Assembly (NCBI GenBank): GCA_009720755.1
Contig: WNKV01000006.1
Coordinates: forward strand, 186,001 to 250,000
Direction: 5' to 3'
Length of the DNA stretch: 64,000 nucleotides
Source of the DNA: Rhodoplanes serenus
GTDB taxonomy: Bacteria; Pseudomonadota; Alphaproteobacteria; Rhizobiales; Xanthobacteraceae
Position numbers and translations under genes: made by a program. Shown here piece by piece: positions 8,517 through 16,708 of this stretch (position 1 is its first letter; each line of letters opens with the position of its first letter). Below the pieces are notes generated by a model, which worked only from the letters and a program-made list of their open reading frames with translations, had not been told where the DNA came from and searched no databases.

Positions 8517-8971
8517 CCTTCCTCCGGTCGGGCAACGGACGCAACCGAGTGGATTCGGAGCGAGTCGGCGAGGGCGTCGCTGGCGGCGCCCGACCGCCGT
8601 TCCCGTACGACCCGAGCCGAGACGACCGGCGGGGCCGCTCTCGCTGAGGTGCGGGCGCTTCGAGGTGTGGTCGAGCCGGCCGGTGTCTCGAATCACCCGA
8701 CCCCGGCACGGCCGAGATCGCACCGCCCCGCGTCCGGCGGAGATCCTTGCCTCCCCGTGTGCGGCATGCCGGATGGGCACCATGCGGATCGGCGAAGAGC
8801 CGTCATGCGGGTCGGCGAGGGGCCGTTGTAGACGCCGCGAGCAGCGCCTCGTTCGGTTGGAAAACCCGTGCGGGACCCGCTGGTCGGTCTTGTCGCCGCA
8901 TCATCGATTTGTTACACCCTCGCCCGTCGCCTCGATGCCCGCGCCGGACCCGGCCGGGCTCGATCTTTGAT
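8517..8971. other. Gene-free stretch between fliN and tRNA-Leu
   Basis: About 455 bases with no frame showing a recognisable domain or a convincing ribosome binding site. No strong hairpin or terminator is evident. It must contain the tRNA promoter; nothing else is supported. Confidence 0.4.
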
Positions 8972-9056
8972 GCGGTCGTGGCGGAACTGGTAGACGCGCT
9001 AGCTTGAGGTGCTAGTGGGGCGACCCGTGGAGGTTCGAGTCCTCTCGACCGCACCA
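8972..9056 (+). tRNA. tRNA-Leu (anticodon GAG)
   Basis: An 85-base class II tRNA. The acceptor stem pairs gcggtcg (8972-8978) with cgaccgc (9046-9052), followed by discriminator A and an encoded CCA. The anticodon stem ctagc/gctag encloses the loop ttgaggt, giving anticodon GAG. The T arm contains ggttcgagtcc. The extended variable arm fits tRNA-Leu. Confidence 0.97.
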
Positions 9057-9188
9057 TTTCCAAGTGTTCTCTTATTTCAGAGTGTCAGGTCGATCTGCCG
9101 CGGGCGTGGTCCCGCGACCTCGGCCGGCGTCGCATGATCGTGGTCACGCGACTGCGCCGAACACCTTGCTTCTGGACGCGAGCTGGCG

Positions 9189-9382
9189 TCAGAACGCCTT
9201 CGGCAGGCCGGCGTCCTTCAGAATCTCGTTCGCGGTGTGGCGGCTCTTGGTGCGGGGACGATCAAGGTCCGGCCGGTATCCTCGTGATGCCATTTCTCAT
9301 GCGAGCCCTTGCCGTCGGGCATCTGCCGCCAGCCGGCGGCCCGCAGAATGCGGACGAGTTCCGGACAGAAATCCTTGGGCAT
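9189..9382 (-). pseudogene. hicA: Frameshifted HicA-type mRNA interferase
   Basis: The start MPKDFCPELVRILRAAGW plus KGSHEKWHHEDTGRTLIVP is a HicA-like double-stranded-RNA-binding-fold toxin, with the conserved His in GSHEKW. After VP the zero frame reads nonsense and stops at 9218. The +1 frame continues TKSRHTANEILKDAGLPKAF and stops at 9189, exactly the expected family ending. Restoring one base in the run gggg at 9254-9257 (plus strand) repairs the gene to about 63 codons. This is either real inactivation or a homopolymer sequencing error. Its ATG overlaps the hicB stop (TGATG). Confidence 0.75.
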
Positions 9383-9624
9383 CAGGCGGCCGGCAGCACC
9401 AGGTCGCGCCTCGCCTCGATCCGCACCGAGATCGGGCCTGCGACCCTCGGCAGATTGTCGGCGATCATCTCCGGCGCGAGGTCGCGCACGAGGGCCACGA
9501 ACTCGTCGAAGCTCGCCGCCTCGATGTGCAGCCCCGGAATGTTCGACTGCGAGTAGAACACCCCCGCCTCGGCGTCCCACGTCGCCGTGACGGTGAAAAC
9601 AGCGGAGTCCACCTGTTCGGGCAT
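9382..9624 (-). CDS. hicB: HicB-like antitoxin (DUF1902 type)
   Basis: An 80-residue protein with FTVTATWDAEAGVFYSQS and PGLHIEAASFDEFVALV, the partial RNase H-like HicB/DUF1902 fold seen in short antitoxins paired with HicA. It has no obvious C-terminal DNA-binding domain. It is translated first, and its TGA overlaps the hicA ATG, so the pair is translationally coupled with antitoxin leading. A perfect 12-bp inverted repeat 19 bases upstream is a candidate operator or hairpin. Confidence 0.8.
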   Translation of the reverse strand: MPEQVDSAVFTVTATWDAEAGVFYSQSNIPGLHIEAASFDEFVALVRDLAPEMIADNLPRVAGPISVRIEARRDLVLPAA

Positions 9625-9642
9625 CGGCGCGTCTTTCGTTGC

Positions 9643-9667
9643 GACGAGCCCGCCGGGCGGGCTCGTC
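9643..9667. promoter_or_regulatory. Perfect inverted repeat upstream of hicB
   Basis: Arms gacgagcccgcc and ggcgggctcgtc flank a single central base. The site begins 19 bases upstream of the hicB start, where a toxin-antitoxin operator or a 5' leader hairpin would be expected. No protein assignment is possible. Confidence 0.45.
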
Positions 9668-9906
9668 GGTGGGGGTTCATCTTGGTTCGCGCTCGGCCGA
9701 TGTCAAACCGCCTTGTCGCAGCCGGACCGGGTGCGGGCGGCATCGAAAACACCGCGATGGTTCGAGGCACCCCGAACGCGCGCACCTTTCCGCCAGAACA
9801 TTTCCGGCGAAGTGGGCCGCCGTCGCCGCCGCTCACCTGCCGTCGAAACGACGGGCGCCAAGGATTTAATCGTTAAGCTGTTCTCGGCGTGATCCGGGCG
9901 CCCGCG

Positions 9907-11016
9907 TCACCGGCTCGTCCGGGTCGCCAGCGGGGCGTCCGCCATGGCGGCGCCCGATCGCTCGTCGGCGCCGCGCGAGAACGGCCGGGCGGCCGCGATC
10001 CGGGCGCCGAGCCGGATGCCCGGGCGCTCGATCCAGCGCTCGGCGGCGATTGCCATCGGAACCGTCAGGGCGACGATCAGAAGGCCGAGCGGCAGCCCGA
10101 CCAGCAGCGGGGCGCTGCCGCGCAGCCATGGCTCGAAGGCGAGCAGCAGCGGCACGTTGAGCAGGTAGAGGCTGTAGCTGATGCGGCCGAGGAGGCGCGA
10201 CGTCGGGCGCGCCAGCGCTTCGCCGAACCAGCCGGCGCGCCCGTGGTAGAGCGTGCAGACCAGGAGCCCGGCGGCGAGCTGCAAGGTGTAGAGCGCCACA
10301 TTGGGGCTCGGGATCACGTGGCGCGCCAGCAGCACAGCGACGAGCGCGGCGGCGAACCACCGTGCCGAGAGATGGCGGCCGAGCGCGGCTCCGAGCGGGC
10401 TCGCTACCAGGAAGCCCAGCGTGAACGGCAGGAGCTGCGGCTTGATCATCACGACGATCGGCGTGAGCGCCGGCATCTTGACGATCAGGAAGGCGGCGAC
10501 GAACACCGCAGCGATCCCCGCCGCCCCGAAGCGCCGGCCGGCCCAAAAGCTCGCCAGGATGAACGGGATGGCGAGCACCTCGACCTGGAGGGTCCAGGCC
10601 GCCCCGATGATGCGGAAGTCGAACAGGGCGATATCCGCAGCGATCTGGGCGAGGCTGGGAGGACGTCCCTGGGCCACGAGGATCACGGCGCCGAGCGCGA
10701 TCGCGGCGACGAGGGCCGGATAGATGCGGAACAGCCGCCGCACCACGAAGGGAAGCGGCGCCGGCTGGCGTTGCAGGCTGGCGAACAGCACCGCGCCCGA
10801 CAGCACGAAGAAGATGGTCACCGCCGCCTCGCCGTTGGCGATCGCGATGGCGGCCTTGATCAGCAGGTCGGAGCCGCTGTCGAGATGGTGCACCGGGGGC
10901 GGCAGCACCCGTGCGGTCAGCGCCGGATCGGTGCCCAGGATGGCGTGATAGACAACGACGGCGGCGGCTGCGTAGCCGCGCAGCCCGTCGAGCTGGTGAT
11001 TTCTTGCGTCCGGCAC
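9907..11016 (-). CDS. Acyltransferase 3 family membrane protein (OafA/YrhL-like)
   Basis: A 369-residue integral membrane protein with about ten hydrophobic helices. The N terminus HQLDGLRGYAAAAVVVYH is the classic acyltransferase-3 opening, with the essential His on helix 1. FFVLSGAVLF and RRLFRIYPAL follow in family order, and RISYSLYLLNVPLLLA closes the core. These proteins O-acetylate or O-acylate surface polysaccharide, lipid A sugars or peptidoglycan. GTG 11016 is used because no in-frame ATG is near and GGGGGAG lies a suitable distance upstream. Its product could modify polysaccharide handled by the neighbouring exported enzymes, but that is speculation. Confidence 0.85.
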   Translation of the reverse strand: MPDARNHQLDGLRGYAAAAVVVYHAILGTDPALTARVLPPPVHHLDSGSDLLIKAAIAIANGEAAVTIFFVLSGAVLFASLQRQPAPLPFVVRRLFRIYPALVAAIALGAVILVAQGRPPSLAQIAADIALFDFRIIGAAWTLQVEVLAIPFILASFWAGRRFGAAGIAAVFVAAFLIVKMPALTPIVVMIKPQLLPFTLGFLVASPLGAALGRHLSARWFAAALVAVLLARHVIPSPNVALYTLQLAAGLLVCTLYHGRAGWFGEALARPTSRLLGRISYSLYLLNVPLLLAFEPWLRGSAPLLVGLPLGLLIVALTVPMAIAAERWIERPGIRLGARIAAARPFSRGADERSGAAMADAPLATRTSR

Positions 11017-11214
11017 CGTGGCTCCCCCGCGTCGGGGGGCAACGTAGCATGCCGAAAAGCGGCCGCATCAAGGTGGCGGTCGGTGATCCCGTTTCCCGTT
11101 CGCCTGCGGCGGAGCTGCAACAGGCGCAGAGAGGCCGGGACGTGCCGCTGCGCGGTGGCACCGTCCGGCAGGCCGGCCGGACGGTGTCGATGCGATGGGG
11201 ATGCGGGAGCGCGA

Positions 11215-12099
11215 TCAGCCGCGTCGGCCGGCGTAGCGCCCCGCCGCGAAGCGTCCGGCTCGGTAACGCTCCGCCCCGTAACGGCCGGACCCGTAACGAC
11301 TGGCATAGCGGCCACCCTGGTGGATGCGGCCGAGCCCGTGGGCGTGGCGGGTGCGGCCGCCGCCATGGGCGAAGCGCAGGCCCTGCTCGCGGCCGCCCCA
11401 GCTGATGTGGACATGACCCGCGCGGCCATAGTCGGTCGAGTAGCCGCCCGGCCAGCCGCTCAGCATCCGGTAGATGCAGCCCGGGTTGCCGCGCATGTCG
11501 ACCGCCTGGCCGGAGGCGTGCAGCGACATCCGTCCGGTGCCGGCCACCCTTGTGTGGCGGACCGCGCTGATCACCCGGGCGCCGCAGGCGGCGGAGATCT
11601 CGGCGGCCTTGTGGGCGAGCGGCGCCACGAGACCACCGACCCGGGGCGCGGCCGGTGCGGCGCGCAGCGGCGCAGCCTGTACGGCCGGCGTCGTCCAGCC
11701 GCCCGCCACCGCCGGGTTGCCCGGGATTGCGGCCGGCGCGTAGGCGTAGCTGCGATGGGCGTAACTGCGGTGAGCGTGGTTGCGCGAAAGACCGCTGCGC
11801 TGCGCATTGACGTGGCGGGCGGCGCGCAGTGCCGGCCGGGAGGCCCGCACTTGGCGGCTGCCGCGGACGGCCGTGTGGACCTGCCGCCGGTGGGCGCGCA
11901 GTCCGGCCCGCTCGGTCCGATGATGGCGTGCGGCCGCATGCCGGCGGGTCGTGGCCCGAACCGTGTGGCGTGTGCCGGCCGTCGTGGCGGCGTGGTGGCG
12001 GGAATACTCGGCCTTGCCGCCGTGGGGACGGGCCGTGGCGGACAGCGGCAAGACGAGCACGATGGCCGCGGCGAGCGCGGCGCTCAGCAATCGGATCAT
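11215..12099 (-). CDS. Exported His/Arg-rich M15-like peptidase
   Basis: A 294-residue protein with an N-terminal signal peptide (MIRLLSAALAAAIVLVLPLS, cut near ATA). A long basic His/Arg-rich low-complexity linker follows. The C-terminal domain contains MSLHASGQAVDMRG and HVHISWG, the H-D-H zinc pattern of M15-type D-Ala-D-Ala carboxypeptidase-like and extensin-like proteins. The tail repeats GRYA/GRYG-like motifs. ATG 12099 is chosen because it starts the signal peptide and has GAGGA five bases ahead; an upstream frame to 12201 is not needed. Likely a periplasmic cell-wall hydrolase. Confidence 0.7.
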   Translation of the reverse strand: MIRLLSAALAAAIVLVLPLSATARPHGGKAEYSRHHAATTAGTRHTVRATTRRHAAARHHRTERAGLRAHRRQVHTAVRGSRQVRASRPALRAARHVNAQRSGLSRNHAHRSYAHRSYAYAPAAIPGNPAVAGGWTTPAVQAAPLRAAPAAPRVGGLVAPLAHKAAEISAACGARVISAVRHTRVAGTGRMSLHASGQAVDMRGNPGCIYRMLSGWPGGYSTDYGRAGHVHISWGGREQGLRFAHGGGRTRHAHGLGRIHQGGRYASRYGSGRYGAERYRAGRFAAGRYAGRRG

Positions 12100-12490
12100 G
12101 GGGGTCCTCGGAGCTGGAGGCTCAGGTCGGGAAGGCGGGAGCGGGCGCGCGGTGCCACCCAGCGGGCGCCGGCCGAAGTGGGGGAGACGTGAGGAACGCA
12201 AGAACAGACAGGTTGGGCCTTGTCATGGTCTCCAGGATTCTCGCTGTTTCGTCGTCGAGCGATTGTTGTTCACGAGACGATCGCAAGTGAATGCGATCGC
12301 CGCGAGCGATATCGTCGAGGGCGGATGGTCGTTTAGGGGCGAGAATCCGGCAGCTATGCGCAGCCGCCGTCACGTAATGTTAAAAGTGTTGCTAAGTGGA
12401 AGATGAACGGCGCTGCGGGCCGCCGTGTCGCGCGCGCAAAAAAGAGGGCGCCGCGGCGCCCTCCGGATCACCGGCTTCGCGGAGCGACCG
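12100..12490. other. Gene-free region with dyad and terminator
   Basis: The promoter region of the M15-like gene. At 12278-12299 the dyad cgatcgca / tgcgatcg around a six-base spacer could be an operator. The right end holds the terminator of the deacetylase gene. No coding sequence is supported. Confidence 0.45.
12436..12461 (-). terminator. Rho-independent terminator after polysaccharide deacetylase gene
   Basis: A 20-base palindrome at 12442-12461 forms a very stable GC stem and on the minus strand is followed by six T (12436-12441). It lies 30 bases past the stop of the deacetylase gene, in the correct orientation. Confidence 0.85.
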
Positions 12491-14002
12491 CTACGGCGTG
12501 CCGAGCCGCGGCAGGCTGGAGGTGGAGAACGGCCAGCGGCCGAGCAGCCCGGGGCGGGTGATGGCGCCGGTGTGGTCGATGCCGGACGGCGCCGTGACAG
12601 GGGGCGGCGGAGCCGGCGGGGTCAGCGCCACCGGGGCGCCGGCGGGGGCCGCACCTGTGGTAGCCGAACCTGTCACCGGGCGGGAGGCGGTCGGCGCGGC
12701 GTGCTTCAGCGCCGCGACGCGCGGGCCGGCGGAGCGCTCGGGGGGGCCGAAGATCGGCAGCGGCGGCAGCTCGGTGACCCGTCCGGCGGTGCCGAGCACC
12801 GGGCTCGCCGGCGCAAAATCGTTGTCGCGGCCGAAGCTACCCATGGCGGGCGTGGGGAGCACCACCGGCATGTCAGCGGCGCGCCCCGCCGTCTCTTCGG
12901 CCTGATGGCGCGGCCACGGCGATTCCGGCGGCAGCGGCACCGCGTTGGCGGGCGAGCGGTAGCTGCGCAGGCGCGAGCGTGCCACCACCGGGGCGGGGCC
13001 GAGCGCATCGATGATGCCGAGATTCTTGGGGTCGTAGGTCGGCAGGATGGGATCGGCCAGCAGCGTCTCGATGGTGACCCGCGGGGTCGGCCAGCCGGCC
13101 CCCCCACCAGCCCCGCTGCCGCGGCGGACCAGCCACTCCTCCGGCAAGGTGGCCGTCTTCGCCAGGGTGGCGCTCGCCGGCACGACGTGGACGATCTTGT
13201 AGCCGCGCGCCTTCAGCTCGTGCAGCAGGCCAGGCAGCGCCAGCACGGTGGCGGGCTGGATGTCGTGCAGCAGCAGCATGCCGCGGCCGCGGGCCTCGAT
13301 GCGCTGGAGCGCGCGGGCCATCACCTCGCTGGCCGGGATATGCTTCCAGTCGTCGGCCGGGAAGTCGGCGCTCCAGGTCATCAGCCCGCGCGAGGCCAGC
13401 AGCCGCTCCACCTCGTCGCGCCGCAGGAGCCCGGGAATGCGGAAGAACGGCGCCACCGCGGCGCGGTCGCCGAGCGCCGCCCCGACCGCCGCGATGCCGC
13501 CCTCGATCTCCTGCTCGGCCTGGGTCATCGGCATCTTGTGGAAGCTCAGCGGGTGGCTGAAGCTGTGGGTGCCGATGGTGTGGCCGGCATCCTGGATCTT
13601 GCGCACCACCTCGGGATAGGCGCGGGCCATGCGGCCGACCAGGAAGTAGGTCACCTTCACGCATTCGGAGGCGAGAATGTCGAGCGCCCGGTTGGTGTAG
13701 GGCGGCAGCGGCCCGTCGTCGAAGGTGATCACCACCTCCTTGGGGCCGAGCGGCAGCGTCTCGCGATACTGCATCATGCCGAGCCGGACGTGCTCGGAGG
13801 GATCGATCACCAGGGTGCGGCTGGTGCCGAGCGCGTTCGGATTGCCGGGACAGGCGGCCGTTGCGGCGCTCGGGTTTGCTGCGCCGGCCCGCGCCGATCC
13901 CGCGTCTCCTGCCACGGCGGCCGATCCCGTCATGGCGAGCGAGCCCGCCCAGGCGAGCGACCCCGCCAGCAACGACGCCACCAGCGCACGCGAGAGGCGC
14001 AT
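12491..14002 (-). CDS. Exported polysaccharide deacetylase (NodB domain) with long C-terminal extension
   Basis: A 503-residue protein. Residues 1-31 are a signal peptide ending near AVAG. The NodB domain spans about 85-300, with ITFDDGPLPPYTNRALDIL (metal and catalytic Asp), THSFSHP (metal His pair), FFRIPGL and MLLLHDI in canonical order. Roughly 200 C-terminal residues after the domain are Pro/Ala-rich with no recognised fold, unusual compared with the sister gene upstream. It would remove acetyl groups from peptidoglycan or a surface polysaccharide in the periplasm. It follows the second deacetylase gene on the same strand after 129 bases and ends in a strong terminator. Confidence 0.88.
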   Translation of the reverse strand: MRLSRALVASLLAGSLAWAGSLAMTGSAAVAGDAGSARAGAANPSAATAACPGNPNALGTSRTLVIDPSEHVRLGMMQYRETLPLGPKEVVITFDDGPLPPYTNRALDILASECVKVTYFLVGRMARAYPEVVRKIQDAGHTIGTHSFSHPLSFHKMPMTQAEQEIEGGIAAVGAALGDRAAVAPFFRIPGLLRRDEVERLLASRGLMTWSADFPADDWKHIPASEVMARALQRIEARGRGMLLLHDIQPATVLALPGLLHELKARGYKIVHVVPASATLAKTATLPEEWLVRRGSGAGGGAGWPTPRVTIETLLADPILPTYDPKNLGIIDALGPAPVVARSRLRSYRSPANAVPLPPESPWPRHQAEETAGRAADMPVVLPTPAMGSFGRDNDFAPASPVLGTAGRVTELPPLPIFGPPERSAGPRVAALKHAAPTASRPVTGSATTGAAPAGAPVALTPPAPPPPVTAPSGIDHTGAITRPGLLGRWPFSTSSLPRLGTP

Positions 14003-14131
14003 GTCCAGCCCTTCCCCCGATCACTCGGAATGCAGACGTTTCTTACCCGCAGCCACACAGGATTGGTAACCGGCCAAAGGGTAAAATATCGTGTACAGGT
14101 GATGAAATCGTGGCCGCGTGGTCTTCGTGCA

Positions 14132-14959
14132 TCAGCGGCGGGCCGCCGCCGTGCGGGACCGCGGCGGCACCCCGTGGACGACCTGAAATCCTCGTGATTT
14201 CAAAGCTCTGAGAAAGGCCGGCAGCATCTGCACGGTTTGCAGCCGGGTATCGTGGAACAGCAGGATACCGCCGCGCGACGCCTCCAGCCGGGCCATCACC
14301 AGGTCGAGCTGGCGGCCCGGCGTCATGTCGTTCCAGTCGCTCGCCCACAGGTCCGCCCCGAACACCGCGATGCCGCGCTGCTCCAGCCGAGCCAGCAGCG
14401 CCGGGGTGGTGGCGAAGCCGGGGAACCGGAAGAACGGCACCACGGGCCGCGCCCCGGCGGTGCCGTACAGGATGGTGTCGACCGCCGCGAAGCCGTGATC
14501 GATCTCGCGCTCGGCGGCGGCCGGGGTCATGCGGTCGAGCAGCGGGTGGGCGTAGGTGTGGTGCGCCACCGTGTGGCCCTCGGCGGCGATGCGGCGAAGC
14601 AGGGCAGGGTGCGCCTGCGCCTGGCGGCCGACGACGAAGAAGGTGGCCCGCACGCATTCGCGCGCCAGCGCATCGAGCACCCGGTCGGTGCGGCCGGCCA
14701 GCGGGCCGTCGTCGAAGGTGAGCAGCACTTCCATGTCGGCGAGCGGCAGCGTCGTCGGGAAGTGCTTGCGGCCGAGCCGCGGCGTCTCGGCCGGGTCGAT
14801 GGTGATGACGCGGGCGGTGCCGAGCGCGTCTGCCTGGCCGCCCGGGCAGGCCGGCCCGGCCACGAGCGGCGTCCCGACGAGGAGGGCCGACAGGAGAACC
14901 GTCGCTGGGAGATCCATCATGAAGCGGCGAATCGTCGTGAAGCGGCGAATCATCCACAT
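14132..14959 (-). CDS. Exported polysaccharide deacetylase (NodB domain)
   Basis: A 275-residue NodB-domain protein with LLTFDDGPLAGRTDRVLDAL, AHHTYAHP, PFFRFPGF and ILLFHDT, all catalytic and metal motifs intact. The hydrophobic segment LPATVLLSALLVGTPLVA is its signal peptide. The start is ambiguous among ATGs 14959, 14953 and 14920. 14959 is favoured by a GAGGACGAG just upstream, and it adds an Arg-rich segment made from a 13-base direct repeat. It is a paralogue of the neighbouring longer enzyme: CPGxxxALGTxRxxxIDP precedes the domain in both, suggesting tandem duplication. Confidence 0.85.
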   Translation of the reverse strand: MWMIRRFTTIRRFMMDLPATVLLSALLVGTPLVAGPACPGGQADALGTARVITIDPAETPRLGRKHFPTTLPLADMEVLLTFDDGPLAGRTDRVLDALARECVRATFFVVGRQAQAHPALLRRIAAEGHTVAHHTYAHPLLDRMTPAAAEREIDHGFAAVDTILYGTAGARPVVPFFRFPGFATTPALLARLEQRGIAVFGADLWASDWNDMTPGRQLDLVMARLEASRGGILLFHDTRLQTVQMLPAFLRALKSRGFQVVHGVPPRSRTAAARR

Positions 14960-15175
14960 GTCGTCATGCTCGTCCTCACCGACACGGCGCGGCGTCCGGA
15001 TCTCTCGACGGCGACATGATCGCACATCCGCCGCTGAGCGGTCCCGCTGTGGGGTCACGTCGCGTCCTTGCTCCGTCATAATGTCGTCGCCCTCGCTGCG
15101 CCACCTCTGGACGGCGCGCAGAAAAACCGGACCATCGGTCGGTGCGGAGCCACCGCGCGGCCGATCGCGAGATCC

Positions 15176-16588
15176 ATGATGCTGAACCATGCCGACTCCG
15201 CGGCCGACGCCGCGACCGCCGATCCGCTGCGCGACGACGACGGCGCCATCCGCGAGACATTCGTCGAGCAGGTCGGCGCCGCGATCGAATCGGCCGATGC
15301 CGACGCGCTGCGGTCGCTCGTCGGAGACCTGCACGAGGCCGATGTCGGCGACCTCATCGAGGCGCTGGACCCGGAGCTACGGCCCCGCCTGATCCGCCTG
15401 ATGGGCGCCGACTTCGATTTCACCGCGCTGGTCGAGGTGGACGACACCGTGCGCGAGGAGATCCTCGACGAGTTGCCGCCGCAGGCGGTTGCGGACGGCG
15501 TCCGCGAGCTCGATTCCGACGATGCCGTCTACATTCTGGAGGATCTGCCGGCCGACGAGCAGGCCGAGATCCTGGAGCAGCTTCCCTCGCTGGACCGCGT
15601 CGCGCTCACCCGCAGCCTCCAGTACCCGGAGGACTCGGCCGGGCGCCGGATGCAGTCCGAGTACGTGGCGGTGCCGCCGTCCTGGACGGTCGGCCACACC
15701 ATCGACTATCTGCGCGAGAACGAGGAGCTGCCCGAGCGCTTCTTCGAGATCTACGTGGTCGATGCCGACTACCGCTTCCTCGGCGCGGTGGCGCTCGACG
15801 TGCTCCTGCGCACCCGCCGGCCGACCCGCGTCGCCGAGCTGATGGATGCCGGACGCCGCCGGGTGCGGGCGACCGCCGACCAGGAGGAGGTGGCGCGGCT
15901 GTTCGAGCGCTACAACCTGATCGCGCTGCCGGTCGTCGACGATCAGGACCGCCTCGCCGGCGTCGTCACGGTCGACGACGTCGTCGACGTGATCGAGGAG
16001 GAGGCCGAGAAGGACATCAAGGCGCTGGGCGGCGTCGCCGGCGACGAGGAGCTGTCGGACTCGGTGTGGACCATCGCGCGCGGCCGCTTCAATTGGCTGC
16101 TGGTCAATCTCGCCACCGCGTTTCTCGCCTCGGCGGTGCTCGGCCTGTTCGAGGGCGAGCTTCAGAAGATGGTGGCGCTCGCGGTGCTGGCCCCGATCGT
16201 CGCCAGCCAGGGCGGCAATGCGGCGACCCAGACCATGACGGTGGCGGTGCGGGCGCTCGCCACCCGCGAGCTGCACGACGGCAACATGGCGCGCATCGTC
16301 TTGCGCGAGCTGCTGGTCGGCCTCCTCAACGGCGCCGCCTTCGCGGTGATCACCGGGGTGGCGGCGGCGGCCTGGTTCCGCGCGCCAGATCTCGGATTGG
16401 TGATCGGGCTCGCCATGGTGTGCAACCTGGTCGCGGCAGCGCTGGGCGGAATACTCGTTCCGCTGGTGGTCGATCGCTTCAGGCTCGATCCCGCCGTGTC
16501 GTCGGGTGTCTTCGTCACCACCATCACGGACGTGGTCGGGTTCTTCTCGTTTCTCGGGATTGCAACGATCTGGTTCGGCCTGCATTGA
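15176..16588 (+). CDS. mgtE: Magnesium transporter MgtE
   Basis: A 470-residue protein with the MgtE layout. The N-terminal helical MgtE_N domain has repeated LEDLPADEQAEILEQLP-type segments. Two CBS domains follow, about residues 140-260 (VVDDQDRLAGVVTVDDVVD). Then come five membrane helices from about 300, including VASQGGNAATQTMTVAVRA, the pore-helix signature. The acidic N-domain and CBS pair act as an Mg2+ sensor that closes the channel when Mg2+ is plentiful. ATG 15176 is directly followed by a second in-frame ATG; the frame upstream to 15068 is not conserved-looking. Confidence 0.95.
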   Translation: MMLNHADSAADAATADPLRDDDGAIRETFVEQVGAAIESADADALRSLVGDLHEADVGDLIEALDPELRPRLIRLMGADFDFTALVEVDDTVREEILDELPPQAVADGVRELDSDDAVYILEDLPADEQAEILEQLPSLDRVALTRSLQYPEDSAGRRMQSEYVAVPPSWTVGHTIDYLRENEELPERFFEIYVVDADYRFLGAVALDVLLRTRRPTRVAELMDAGRRRVRATADQEEVARLFERYNLIALPVVDDQDRLAGVVTVDDVVDVIEEEAEKDIKALGGVAGDEELSDSVWTIARGRFNWLLVNLATAFLASAVLGLFEGELQKMVALAVLAPIVASQGGNAATQTMTVAVRALATRELHDGNMARIVLRELLVGLLNGAAFAVITGVAAAAWFRAPDLGLVIGLAMVCNLVAAALGGILVPLVVDRFRLDPAVSSGVFVTTITDVVGFFSFLGIATIWFGLH

Positions 16589-16708
16589 CCGAGAGAGCGG
16601 TAACAGCCGCCGGAGAGTGCGTCGCGCACGCGGCGGGGCCTTGTATGCTGACCAACTCTTAACTCTGATCCTGCTACAACGGCCCATCGTACACCGGAAG
16701 GTGGTTTC

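Noticed and set aside
9797-9870. Third copy of the dispersed two-hairpin element.
   Set aside because: Only the opening phrase acatttccggcgaagtggg and a short ccgtcgaaa match; the hairpins are not preserved, so it is not listed as a feature.
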